From contig NZ_JAJRCG010000020.1 in the NCBI RefSeq assembly GCF_028679125.1, positions 1-50,555 on the forward strand: a stretch of 50,555 nt of DNA. The letters are read 5' to 3'. Position numbers and translations under genes: made by a program. Below, piece by piece: positions 43,542 to 50,555 of the stretch (within the stretch, counting starts at the first letter, position 1; every line of letters starts with the position of its first letter). The notes under the pieces are model-generated. The model had not been told where the DNA came from and searched no databases. It saw nothing but the letters and a program-made list of their open reading frames with translations. This DNA comes from Methanoregula sp. (GTDB taxonomy: Archaea; Halobacteriota; Methanomicrobia; Methanomicrobiales; Methanospirillaceae).

Positions 43542-45575
43542 ATGGACCTGATGATCATCCAGAGTTCAGTCACCCTTTTTGAGATTCTCTGTGTCATCGT
43601 CGTCTTTGCATCCCTTTTCGTACGGAGCCGTTTTTTTAATGAGGCCTTTGAAAACCGCATGACATGGGCCACCCGGATCATCATTATCCTTTTTTTTGGA
43701 ATCATATCGATCTTCGGTACCCTCAGCGGGATGTCCATACATGGGGCGGTGATAAATATCCGGGATCTCGGCCCCATGGCTGCAGGCCTGCTGTGTGGGC
43801 CATATGTCGGAATGGGAGCAGGAATCATCGGGGGATTGCTGCGGTTCGCCCAGGGTGGACCGTACATGTGGACCGGGTTGACCGCTCCCATCCTCTCGGG
43901 GATCCTGGGAGGAATCCTCTATCTCGCCAACAAACGCCAGTTCGTCCCGGTATGGATTGCCGTGCTGTTCATGGGGCTCTCCGAGACACTGATCTCCTGT
44001 TGCACTCTGGTTCTCGTAACCAAACCCTCGGATTTTTTCACGATCCTTACCGAGGTGGCAGTTCCCATGATTGTGTACACCACTCTCGGCATGTTCATTT
44101 TTGCCTCAGTGGTTCACCGGTTCCTTGACGAACGGAGCCACTTTGAGAAGGTGCATATGCTGGAACTCGAACTGGAGTCCCGCAGGAACCTTGCCACGAT
44201 GATCGATACCATCGCGTATCCGGTGTATGTCCTTGACCGGGACCACCGTTTCACGGTGGTGAATGACAGCATGTGCCGTTTTATCGGCCGCACGCGGGAT
44301 GAGATCATTGGCAGGACACCGGGCAATTTCTTCAGCGATAAGGATTCCACATTCCACCATGATATGACCGAGGAGGTCATGCAGCTCAATACACCCCGTG
44401 AAGACGAGGTGACGATCACAAAACCTGACGGGCAGGTGTGTACGATCATCTCTACTTCCACGGTGTACACGGATCCTTCCGGCCAGGTATTCATGGTCGG
44501 GGTCTTCCAGGACATCACGGAGCGCAAGAAGATGCAGGTTGCGCTCGCGGAGAACGAGGCATGGTACCGCATCCTCTTCGAGCACACCGGTGCAGCCACC
44601 CACATCATCAACGAGGACAGCACCATAGACCAGGTCAACACTGAATTTACACGGCTGCTTGGATTCCCCCGCGAGGAGATCGAAGGGAAGATGGGATGGA
44701 AGGATTTCATCATTCCGGATGATTTCGAAATGGTGAGACGATACCACCAAAAACGGCGGATCGACCCGGCATCCGCTCCCACAAGGTATACGGTCCGGAT
44801 CCATGACCGGAACGGGGAGATAAAAACCATTCATGCCGTTGTCGCCATGATCCCGGGAACCCGGAAATCGATCGCATCCTTCGTGGATATCAGCGAACAG
44901 AAGAAAACCGAAGACGCCTTGACCCTGGCAAACCGGAAACTCAACCTTCTCTCCTCCATCACCCGCCACGACATCATCAACCAGCTCATGGTCCTCAAGA
45001 GTTACCTGGAGCTGCTCAGACTGAATACCGATGATCCGGTTCTCCTCAATTATATCGACCGGAGCAACCATGCGGCACAGAACATCGATCACCAGATCAC
45101 CTTCACCCGTGACTACCAGGACATGGGGGTGAAGGCCCCGTCATGGCAGAATATCAGGAGCGTCATTATAGACGCCAAAGGCGGGCTTCCCACCGGTAAC
45201 GTGACCATTGATGTGGATCTGTCTGACCTTGAGGTATTCGCAGATCCCCTTTTTATGAAAGTCTTCTATAACCTGATCGACAATTCCCTCAAATACGGAG
45301 GGGTGACGTTACGAACCATCAGGATCAAGTCGGAGGAGAAGGATGGGGGACTGGTCATCACCTGCCAGGATGACGGCGAGGGGATTGGGGATGCGGACAA
45401 GGAACACCTCTTTGAACGGGGGTTTGGGAAACACACCGGTTTTGGTCTCTTCCTCTCACGCGAGATCCTCTCGATCACCAGTATCGCAATCCGGGAGACC
45501 GGCAGACCAGGGGTGGGGGCACGGTTCGAGATCCTTGTGCCGAAGGGGGCCTGGCGATTCACGAATTCACCCTAG
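43542..45575 (+). CDS. 5TMR-LYT / PAS / PAS sensor histidine kinase
   Basis: 677 residues. The N-terminal 190 residues are the 5TMR-LYT membrane sensor (five to six helices, with INIRDLGPMAAGLLCGPYVG and GGLLRFAQGG). Two PAS domains follow (about 215-330 and 340-455), each ending DITERKK / DISEQKK. The kinase core has the phospho-accepting His in SITRHDIINQL (about 482), an N box (LIDNSLKYGG), CQDDGEGIGD and GFGLFLSRE. There is no receiver domain and no DNA-binding domain; the response regulator must be elsewhere. The ATG at 43542 is nine bases after the palindrome. Confidence 0.93.
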   Translation: MDLMIIQSSVTLFEILCVIVVFASLFVRSRFFNEAFENRMTWATRIIIILFFGIISIFGTLSGMSIHGAVINIRDLGPMAAGLLCGPYVGMGAGIIGGLLRFAQGGPYMWTGLTAPILSGILGGILYLANKRQFVPVWIAVLFMGLSETLISCCTLVLVTKPSDFFTILTEVAVPMIVYTTLGMFIFASVVHRFLDERSHFEKVHMLELELESRRNLATMIDTIAYPVYVLDRDHRFTVVNDSMCRFIGRTRDEIIGRTPGNFFSDKDSTFHHDMTEEVMQLNTPREDEVTITKPDGQVCTIISTSTVYTDPSGQVFMVGVFQDITERKKMQVALAENEAWYRILFEHTGAATHIINEDSTIDQVNTEFTRLLGFPREEIEGKMGWKDFIIPDDFEMVRRYHQKRRIDPASAPTRYTVRIHDRNGEIKTIHAVVAMIPGTRKSIASFVDISEQKKTEDALTLANRKLNLLSSITRHDIINQLMVLKSYLELLRLNTDDPVLLNYIDRSNHAAQNIDHQITFTRDYQDMGVKAPSWQNIRSVIIDAKGGLPTGNVTIDVDLSDLEVFADPLFMKVFYNLIDNSLKYGGVTLRTIRIKSEEKDGGLVITCQDDGEGIGDADKEHLFERGFGKHTGFGLFLSREILSITSIAIRETGRPGVGARFEILVPKGAWRFTNSP

Positions 45576-45838
45576 TACCATTACCGTGACAGGTCTGCGG
45601 CGGGCTTCTCTGCCAGCCGGGTCCCGATTGCAGGCTTGAGAAATCCGGCCAGAATAGGAGTCTGTTGAGACGATGCGATACCAGCAGGTACTCAATGCAG
45701 AATCAATTTCTCCCGCAGGGACCAGACAGATTCGGGAGTCCCGTCCTGCCAGGGGGTGCACGGGATCATCCCGTGGGAAACATCAATAAAAAATCTTTTT
45801 CTGTGTTATCATTGAATCAATATCCGGGATGAAATACT
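45576..45838. promoter_or_regulatory. Upstream region of the 104-residue gene with a 17-base palindrome
   Basis: The perfect palindrome CACGGGATCATCCCGTG lies at 45759-45775, with 8-base arms around one central C, 64 bases before the next start codon. TATA-like CAATAAAAAATC follows at about 45782-45793. The palindrome is upstream of the TATA element, where an activator or repressor could bind. I see nothing else in the stretch. Confidence 0.35.
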
Positions 45839-46153
45839 ATGGTAAATCTTAAAATTCCGCCGGAAAAAGCAATTCTTCTCATTAACCAGAGAATCGACGC
45901 GATAAAAACGATAAAAGCGGATCAGAATGGTCTGGAATTTTACGATTTTGTCCGCTGGTGTTCAAAAACCTGGCCGGTGATTGATGAGATCTATGGATCC
46001 GGTGATCCCCATTCAGAAGAACTCCGTAATCTCGGGCTTTCCAATTGTTCCTGCAATGCACAGATGCAGGCACTGATCCTTGCAGAGGCATATCATGTCC
46101 GGCTGCAGGATTTTATCAAGGAGATCCAGGATTCGGAAAAGACGCCGGAATAA
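45839..46153 (+). CDS. Small hypothetical protein
   Basis: 104 residues, mostly alpha-helical (KAILLINQRIDAIKTIKAD, QMQALILAEAYHVRLQDFIKEI), with a C-S-C motif at about residue 72. Soluble, with no recognised domain. It has the same length and character as small phage or mobile-element proteins, but composition matches its neighbours. It begins 26 bases downstream of a TATA-like stretch at about 45813. Confidence 0.6.
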   Translation: MVNLKIPPEKAILLINQRIDAIKTIKADQNGLEFYDFVRWCSKTWPVIDEIYGSGDPHSEELRNLGLSNCSCNAQMQALILAEAYHVRLQDFIKEIQDSEKTPE

Positions 46154-46313
46154 TAACGATCATCCTCTTCGAGGGCATGCAATCTGCCGGGGGATTTACT
46201 TCAACAGGTCAGGGATTTTGCATACAGACTCCAAAAAGGAGAGAATAAAAACATCTGGCAGGAGCCGGGCCAGCAGAGCGAAGGTTAATGGATACGAAAC
46301 CACATCCTTACCC

Positions 46314-46997
46314 ATGGCAGATCATCCCGAAGGTGCAATTCTCCAGCGCGATGGAGAGACCTACTCGGTCATGGCCCGGTCGCCTGCCGGGCTTGTCACG
46401 CCGGAACTCCTGGTAAAAATAGCCGCCATTGCAAGGAAATTCCACGTGCCCATGGTAAAGATAACCTCGGGGCAGCGTATTGCCCTGATCGGTATTAAAA
46501 AAGAAGATCTCGCATCGGTCTTTGATGAGCTCGGGACCGATGCGGTGCGGAAGACCGGGCCCTGCATCCGGTTTGTCCAGTCATGTCCAGGGATCCGCAA
46601 CTGCAGGAACGGTATGCAGGACTCGCTTGGTCTCGCGATCGAAATGGAAGCACGGTACCGCGAGCGACCGTTCCCGGGAAAGATCAAGATCGGGATCTCC
46701 GGGTGTCAGCGCTGTTGCGGGGAGAGCCATACCCGGGATATCGGGATCATGGGGTCGAAGAACGGGTGGACGGTTTTTTTCGGGGGAAACAACGGCACCC
46801 GGCCACGGTTCGGCGATGTTATTGCAAAGAATCTGTCAACGGATGAGGTGCAGGACCTTGTCAGCCGGCTGCTTGAATATTACCGGCTCAATGCACAGCC
46901 AAAGGAGCGGTCCGCACGGTTCATGGAACGGATTACAATGGAGCGGCTGAACAGCGATCTCCTCACCAAGATACCATATATCCCGCTGGAACCGTGA
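46314..46997 (+). CDS. Small siroheme reductase-like protein
   Basis: 227 residues from the ATG at 46314 (MADHPEGAIL). It resembles the small dissimilatory-sulfite-reductase-like proteins of methanogens: a ferredoxin-like N-terminal domain (TPELLVKIAAIARKFHVPMVKITSGQRIALIGI) and the C-terminal 4Fe-4S/siroheme motif with CPGIRNC (C-x5-C) and CQRCC (C-x3-C). It lacks the second half found in assimilatory enzymes. The substrate is unknown; sulfite or a related oxyanion is plausible. The start is chosen because the conserved fold begins there; an upstream extension reads as low-quality sequence. Confidence 0.85.
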   Translation: MADHPEGAILQRDGETYSVMARSPAGLVTPELLVKIAAIARKFHVPMVKITSGQRIALIGIKKEDLASVFDELGTDAVRKTGPCIRFVQSCPGIRNCRNGMQDSLGLAIEMEARYRERPFPGKIKIGISGCQRCCGESHTRDIGIMGSKNGWTVFFGGNNGTRPRFGDVIAKNLSTDEVQDLVSRLLEYYRLNAQPKERSARFMERITMERLNSDLLTKIPYIPLEP

Positions 46998-47783
46998 GGA
47001 TGGTCCGCCTCATGCACTGCCCTTCACGTACGGGTTCATCCATGCGATCTCCCGGAGCCGGAGGTCTTTGATCTGCCGGGGTTCTCCGGGGAAGTGGCCG
47101 GCCCGGAAGGATGAACTGCATTACACAGCACCTCCTGTAAGTGTAGAGGGGGAGACCAATCCAGTATGAGGCAAAACGCGGGAAACCCCTCACAGGGTTT
47201 TACGCCAGGGAATTATTTTGATCCGAACCTGCCCGGAGGTGATTCGATGAAGCGTTGCCAAGACACATAACGGAGCAGTGAGGGGGTGGAGAGATTCATC
47301 TGCGATCGTTTCGACCGCCCATACATTCAGATCATTTTGATCGGTTGCCAAACCCTTTCTTTCTCATGGGTTCGCACCGTGCCTCATTGCGGGAACCGGT
47401 TCTTACGACCGGGCCTGCCTTTGCTACAACCGTGTCATAGCGGAGAGGACAGGAGCCCACCCGGGATAATTCCCTCTGCACCATCAGACACTGGGGAAAC
47501 GACCCGCCATCCGAATGGATGTACTGATCGCAGTGATTTCCTTCACAGAACTCCTCAAGCATAACCTCACATGAGTTGAGCGAGTGCTTAAACTCATGCT
47601 CACATAAAAATTGCAGTTTGCCTTTTCCGGAACGAACGTTCGCTGGCACGTGGAGCCGTGCACAAGGTGGGAAAAACCGGGGAAACTCTCCGGCACGTGT
47701 CCGACAGACTGTACCAGGTGCACCAGGCACGGTCCGCACGATCCAGTTCCCGGTTTCCCCTCTGGTGGCATCAGGTATTTCTC
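46998..47783. other. Gene-poor stretch
   Basis: About 790 bases without a convincing gene. Open frames on both strands overlap one another and show no recognisable protein features. TGAGC and GCTCA near 47577-47603 form part of a symmetric hairpin-like element. The region looks decayed. Confidence 0.4.
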
Positions 47784-47997
47784 ATGGATATCAACGATTG
47801 GGAGGCGCGGCAATTCTACGAGATCAAATCGCAGCAGAACCACGGGTTGCTCTCCAAACGTAAGGGGCAGTTCAACCAGGGGATCTAAAAACGTCTCGCA
47901 CGCAAAAGCCGGGATAAAAAAACGGGTCCGGGCTCTTGCGCAGGAAGGTTGGATCCGTGTGGAGCCTGATGACGTGATCAGGATCTTCGTCTCTTGA
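47784..47997 (+). pseudogene. Possible frameshifted small helix-rich / winged-helix gene
   Basis: From the ATG at 47784 one frame gives 34 sensible residues (MDINDWEARQFYEIKSQQNH...) ending at a stop near 47888. A second frame continues as SKNVSHAKAGIKKRVRALAQ and then EGWIRVEPDDVIRIFVS, which resembles the last helix and wing of a winged-helix protein, to 47997. Joining both with one frameshift would give a protein of about 70 residues. This is tentative; the fragment might also be spurious. Confidence 0.25.
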
Positions 47998-48697
47998 CTT
48001 CGATGAGGTATGACTTCACATCATTTGCAGTTATATCAAAGGAATATACCCTGTCATCCTCACCCGAGAAACTATTCGACCACGGGCGCGGATCATACTG
48101 TTTCCATAAGGTCGCATCGAGACCACCCGGTGGCTCAATCGTTGCTATTTTCTGACCGCTCCCAAGATCGGTAATAACAATTTTAAAGGAGGGCGATGAC
48201 AGATGAGAATTCTGCTCGGACTCCACAGGTTCAACGGTATACCAGACTTCCCAGTTATCATAATATACCGGCACGATATGCCTTTGGTACCCGGATTGCC
48301 CCGAGATTGTATCGAATGTGTATACACCGGGACCCGAGGGCAGTTTCGCGGCGTAGGCATAGGTTACCGGGGCAGAATTTACCGGGGGAGTCGTGGATTC
48401 CTCTACCGGTGCCTTCATCTCACCAGGCATGCTCCAGTTCACTTTTTCCTGGCCGAAAATATTGAGGAGCGAATTCATCGTTGACATGAGTGCATACACA
48501 CAATTATTCAGGTAATTTGTGTACGTCATCATAGATTCCTGCGATCCTAATGGTGCAGTTCCCTGGGTTGGAACGGGAATCGTTTCGATTTTTTGAACGT
48601 GAGCGTAGATATCCTCTTCCGGTGAAGCGGCAATAACCGGTGTAACTATACCGACAAGAATAATCAAAAAGAACAACAAACCCCAGGGAATTTTCAT
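47978..48697 (-). CDS. Secreted or membrane-anchored hypothetical protein
   Basis: 239 residues from the ATG at 48697 (MKIPWGLLFF). A clear signal peptide (about 1-24: LLFFLIILVGIVTPVIA) is followed by an extracellular domain with beta-strand character (YAYAAKLPSGPGVYTFDTI, YYDNWEVWYTVEPVES, SFKIVITDLGSGQKIATIEPPGG). There are no recognised domains. An ATG at 48712 would add five residues. The 3-prime end overlaps the pseudogene candidate on the other strand by 20 bases. Probably a cell-surface protein. Confidence 0.7.
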   Translation of the reverse strand: MKIPWGLLFFLIILVGIVTPVIAASPEEDIYAHVQKIETIPVPTQGTAPLGSQESMMTYTNYLNNCVYALMSTMNSLLNIFGQEKVNWSMPGEMKAPVEESTTPPVNSAPVTYAYAAKLPSGPGVYTFDTISGQSGYQRHIVPVYYDNWEVWYTVEPVESEQNSHLSSPSFKIVITDLGSGQKIATIEPPGGLDATLWKQYDPRPWSNSFSGEDDRVYSFDITANDVKSYLIEVKRRRS

Positions 48698-50041
48698 TAT
48701 GCCTATCAGCATAGTGAACGTATGAATATTTAAATTTCTTTTTGTAGTTTAACAATGAAAAGCGGGTAAGGAATTTAAAAGAACCGTGATTCACCCAAAT
48801 AAACTGCCAGTTAAAATATTCCTTTTCATAGAAGTGCATCTTTTCGCTGACACAGGATCTCGTCCATTCATGGACACTGTTTCCGATGCGGGGCGAGGCC
48901 TTACGGGCAAAACGCCACGCCCGGGTTTTACGCTATGGAGATATCGGTTCGCAAATGTATCGAGCGGGGGACGTTGCCCGGATACAATCGAAGGTGGCGT
49001 CGCGGGGACTTCCCGCGAAACAGGGTGGGGAAATCGCACGGGAACGAGGAACATCCGATCGCGTTTGAATCGCGAATACGTACACGACGACAGGAGACCG
49101 TCAGGGATGATCCCGACCAGTCCGGGGGCTGTTTTTGACCTGAACCCAACAGAGGTCATTTCAGCCCCCGATTGCCCTTCCCGAGAGCCCGACCGACACT
49201 ATTTCGCGAAAAAACGACACTATTGTTTTGAGATTCAACCAAAATCGCCTCGGATTGGTGTAAATATGGATAAAATGTGCCCGGAAAAAACGCTATTTAG
49301 CACTATTCCAATGGACGATCTCCCCCAAATCCGGACTATCCGGTTTTCATAGAAAATCGCGAAAAATCACCCAGTAAAAAGAGGCTCATAGCATTGTTCT
49401 GCGGGCCGATTTGGGGGTGCCAACAGGTGTCGGACTTAGTGACGGGCTGCCGGAACTGATCCAAAACGCCAGTATCACGTCGGAGAATAGGATATGTGGG
49501 ATTTGTCAGACATCTATTGATGATGGGTCTTCGACGGAGAATGGGTGATGGGGGGAGCAGTACTGTTGAGGGGGGTTACGACACGAGAGGTACCAAAGGT
49601 TGTTGACGGGGAGAATATGCTGTTTGGAGGAGTTGAACCAGGGGAGATTTTGAACATTTTTCCGGAAAAATTTTCCGGGCGCGATCTGAAATTTTTGTGC
49701 GTTGCCGGAATTTTTCAAAGAAAATACAGTATCCAGACTTGAACGTCAGTCACTTCCCGGTTCAGCGGGTCGGGGAACTCGGGCGAATAGCGGATATCTT
49801 TCAATGCGCTGATGGGCTCAAGACCCGGACCTGGAGACGATTCCGCAAGGATTCTCCGAATTGCAGAGTCTTATCAGACCCGGACCTTGAGGAGAACCCG
49901 CCCGGTTCTTCGTTGCAGCGGTTGCACGGCCGACAATGAAGATGCCAGTGCCTGCCATGAGTGTGTGCTTCACACCATCAACACGGATGCTGCTGTGTCA
50001 AATAAAAAAAAAGATCTCATTACCGGGTATTTCCCGGCAGA
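48698..50041. other. Gene-poor stretch with small direct repeat
   Basis: About 1340 bases with no convincing gene. Frames such as 48786-49352 on the plus strand overlap frames on the other strand of equal length and lack recognisable features. A direct repeat CGACACTATT occurs at 49194-49203 and 49215-49224. Near 49905-49975 a cysteine-containing fragment (CSGCTADNEDASACHEC) may be the remains of a zinc-ribbon gene. A/T-rich TCAAATAAAAAAAAAG near 49997 precedes the end of the lipoprotein gene. Confidence 0.4.
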
Positions 50042-50555
50042 TTAAATCCTGACACCATTCCAGGTCTGGGTGGTGTTTGAGAGGGCATCGGGCTTTTCGG
50101 ATACATCTATCCACCGGCCGGTGAACGACTTGTCATCAGCGGACCGGACAAATTCGAAGATCCCGGTGTAATTCCCGGTTGCATCGCTCTCGGACCAGGT
50201 GCCGGCAAGTGTCTTTTCCTGTACGATTGCTTTGATCGCACCGGTGCTGTTCTTGCCATAGGTCCCTGTCACGGATGAACCGGTCTGGTTGATGACGAGA
50301 ACCTCGATTACCGTTGCGTTATCGGAGGTATATGACGTGTTCCAGGATCCTGACCATGACAAGGGAGTTACCGGCGCTGCGGTGGTGTTCGCGGCAGCCG
50401 CAGTTGTTGCCTCTGTTGCAGGGACAGACGGTATCGCAGCTGCGGTCGTGGCAGCGGGTGTTGCTGCTGTTGTGGTTGCCGGTGTTGTACCGGAAGTATT
50501 CGTGCAGCCGGCTGCGAGCATCATAATGCAGACAAAGCCGGCAAGAAGTATAACC
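50042..50555 (-). CDS. Lipoprotein, N-terminus cut by window edge
   Basis: At least 171 residues; the frame runs off the right edge. The visible N-terminal part is hydrophobic (VILLAGFVCIMMLAAGC), a signal peptide with a lipobox LAAGC, followed by a Thr/Ala-rich linker (about 50 residues) typical of cell-surface lipoproteins in methanogens. The mature domain (about 100 residues) has a beta-barrel-like pattern (WSGSWNTSY, VTGTYG, LAGTWSES, YTGIFEFV, SFTGRWID), repeated glycine-tryptophan strands as in lipocalin- or avidin-like folds. Function unknown. Confidence 0.8.
   Translation of the reverse strand, partial: VILLAGFVCIMMLAAGCTNTSGTTPATTTAATPAATTAAAIPSVPATEATTAAAANTTAAPVTPLSWSGSWNTSYTSDNATVIEVLVINQTGSSVTGTYGKNSTGAIKAIVQEKTLAGTWSESDATGNYTGIFEFVRSADDKSFTGRWIDVSEKPDALSNTTQTWNGVRI

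Noticed and set aside
48786..49352. 188-codon plus-strand frame
   Set aside because: Overlaps an open frame of similar quality on the other strand, has no recognisable domain and an Arg-rich random composition.
1..50555. CRISPR arrays, rRNA or tRNA genes
   Set aside because: I read the intergenic stretches for regularly spaced repeats and for tRNA-like folds with the T-loop consensus and found none; a dedicated tRNA search would be needed to exclude intron-bearing tRNAs.

Overview
The window comes from a methanogenic archaeon, most likely of the order Methanomicrobiales and probably near Methanoregula. This placement is inference from gene content, not a database match. The grounds are F420-type formate dehydrogenase genes with a formate channel, two methanofuran-biosynthesis genes, an archaeal TATA-binding protein, TATA boxes about 25-30 bases before likely transcript starts, GGTGA/GGAGG ribosome-binding sites, and many PAS histidine kinases of the archaeal R-H-D type.

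Layout. 1-7.6 kb: two tandem formate dehydrogenase modules. In each, fdhA faces away from a paralogous small zinc-ribbon protein gene; fdhB of the second module is present and the left end of the first module is cut off. 7.6-16.1 kb: an FmdE-like protein, beta carbonic anhydrase, a GNAT acetyltransferase, an HTH-PAS regulator, membrane proteins, the formate channel fdhC and an AcuC/histone-deacetylase-like enzyme. 16.1-25.5 kb: a six-gene cluster on the minus strand (fused double CheW, transducer, CheA-receiver, receiver-histidine kinase, a kinase-like protein without its phospho-accepting histidine, and a GNAT acetyltransferase). No CheR, CheB or stand-alone CheY is visible. 25.6-27.7 kb: methanofuran genes mfnD-mfnF with a small zinc-ribbon membrane protein. 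27.8-34.8 kb: surE, rpiA, an HTH regulator, tbp, AMP-forming acetyl-CoA synthetase and a fused ADP-forming acyl-CoA synthetase. 35-37 kb: small proteins, a flavin reductase and the second, inverted copy of a repeat also present at 2.5-3.2 kb. 37.2-41.9 kb: a MoxR/DUF58/VWA/membrane-protein operon behind a GC-rich leader that can fold strongly. 42-47 kb: a cysteine-rich protein, a DUF169 protein, a 5TMR-LYT/PAS histidine kinase, a small hypothetical and a small siroheme reductase-like protein. 47-50 kb: a gene-poor, decayed stretch with one secreted protein and the start of a lipoprotein.

How the parts fit. Formate uptake (FdhC) and oxidation (FdhAB), carbonic anhydrase, methanofuran synthesis and acetate activation form a coherent C1/acetate metabolism of a formate- and hydrogen-using methanogen. 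The most unusual elements are the hybrid chemosensory cluster that ends in a GNAT enzyme and contains a histidine-less kinase, the duplicated fdhA/zinc-ribbon modules with a shared promoter motif, a diverged pair of inverted repeats 33 kb apart, and the structured leader of the moxR operon. I found no rRNA, tRNA, CRISPR array or intact transposase.
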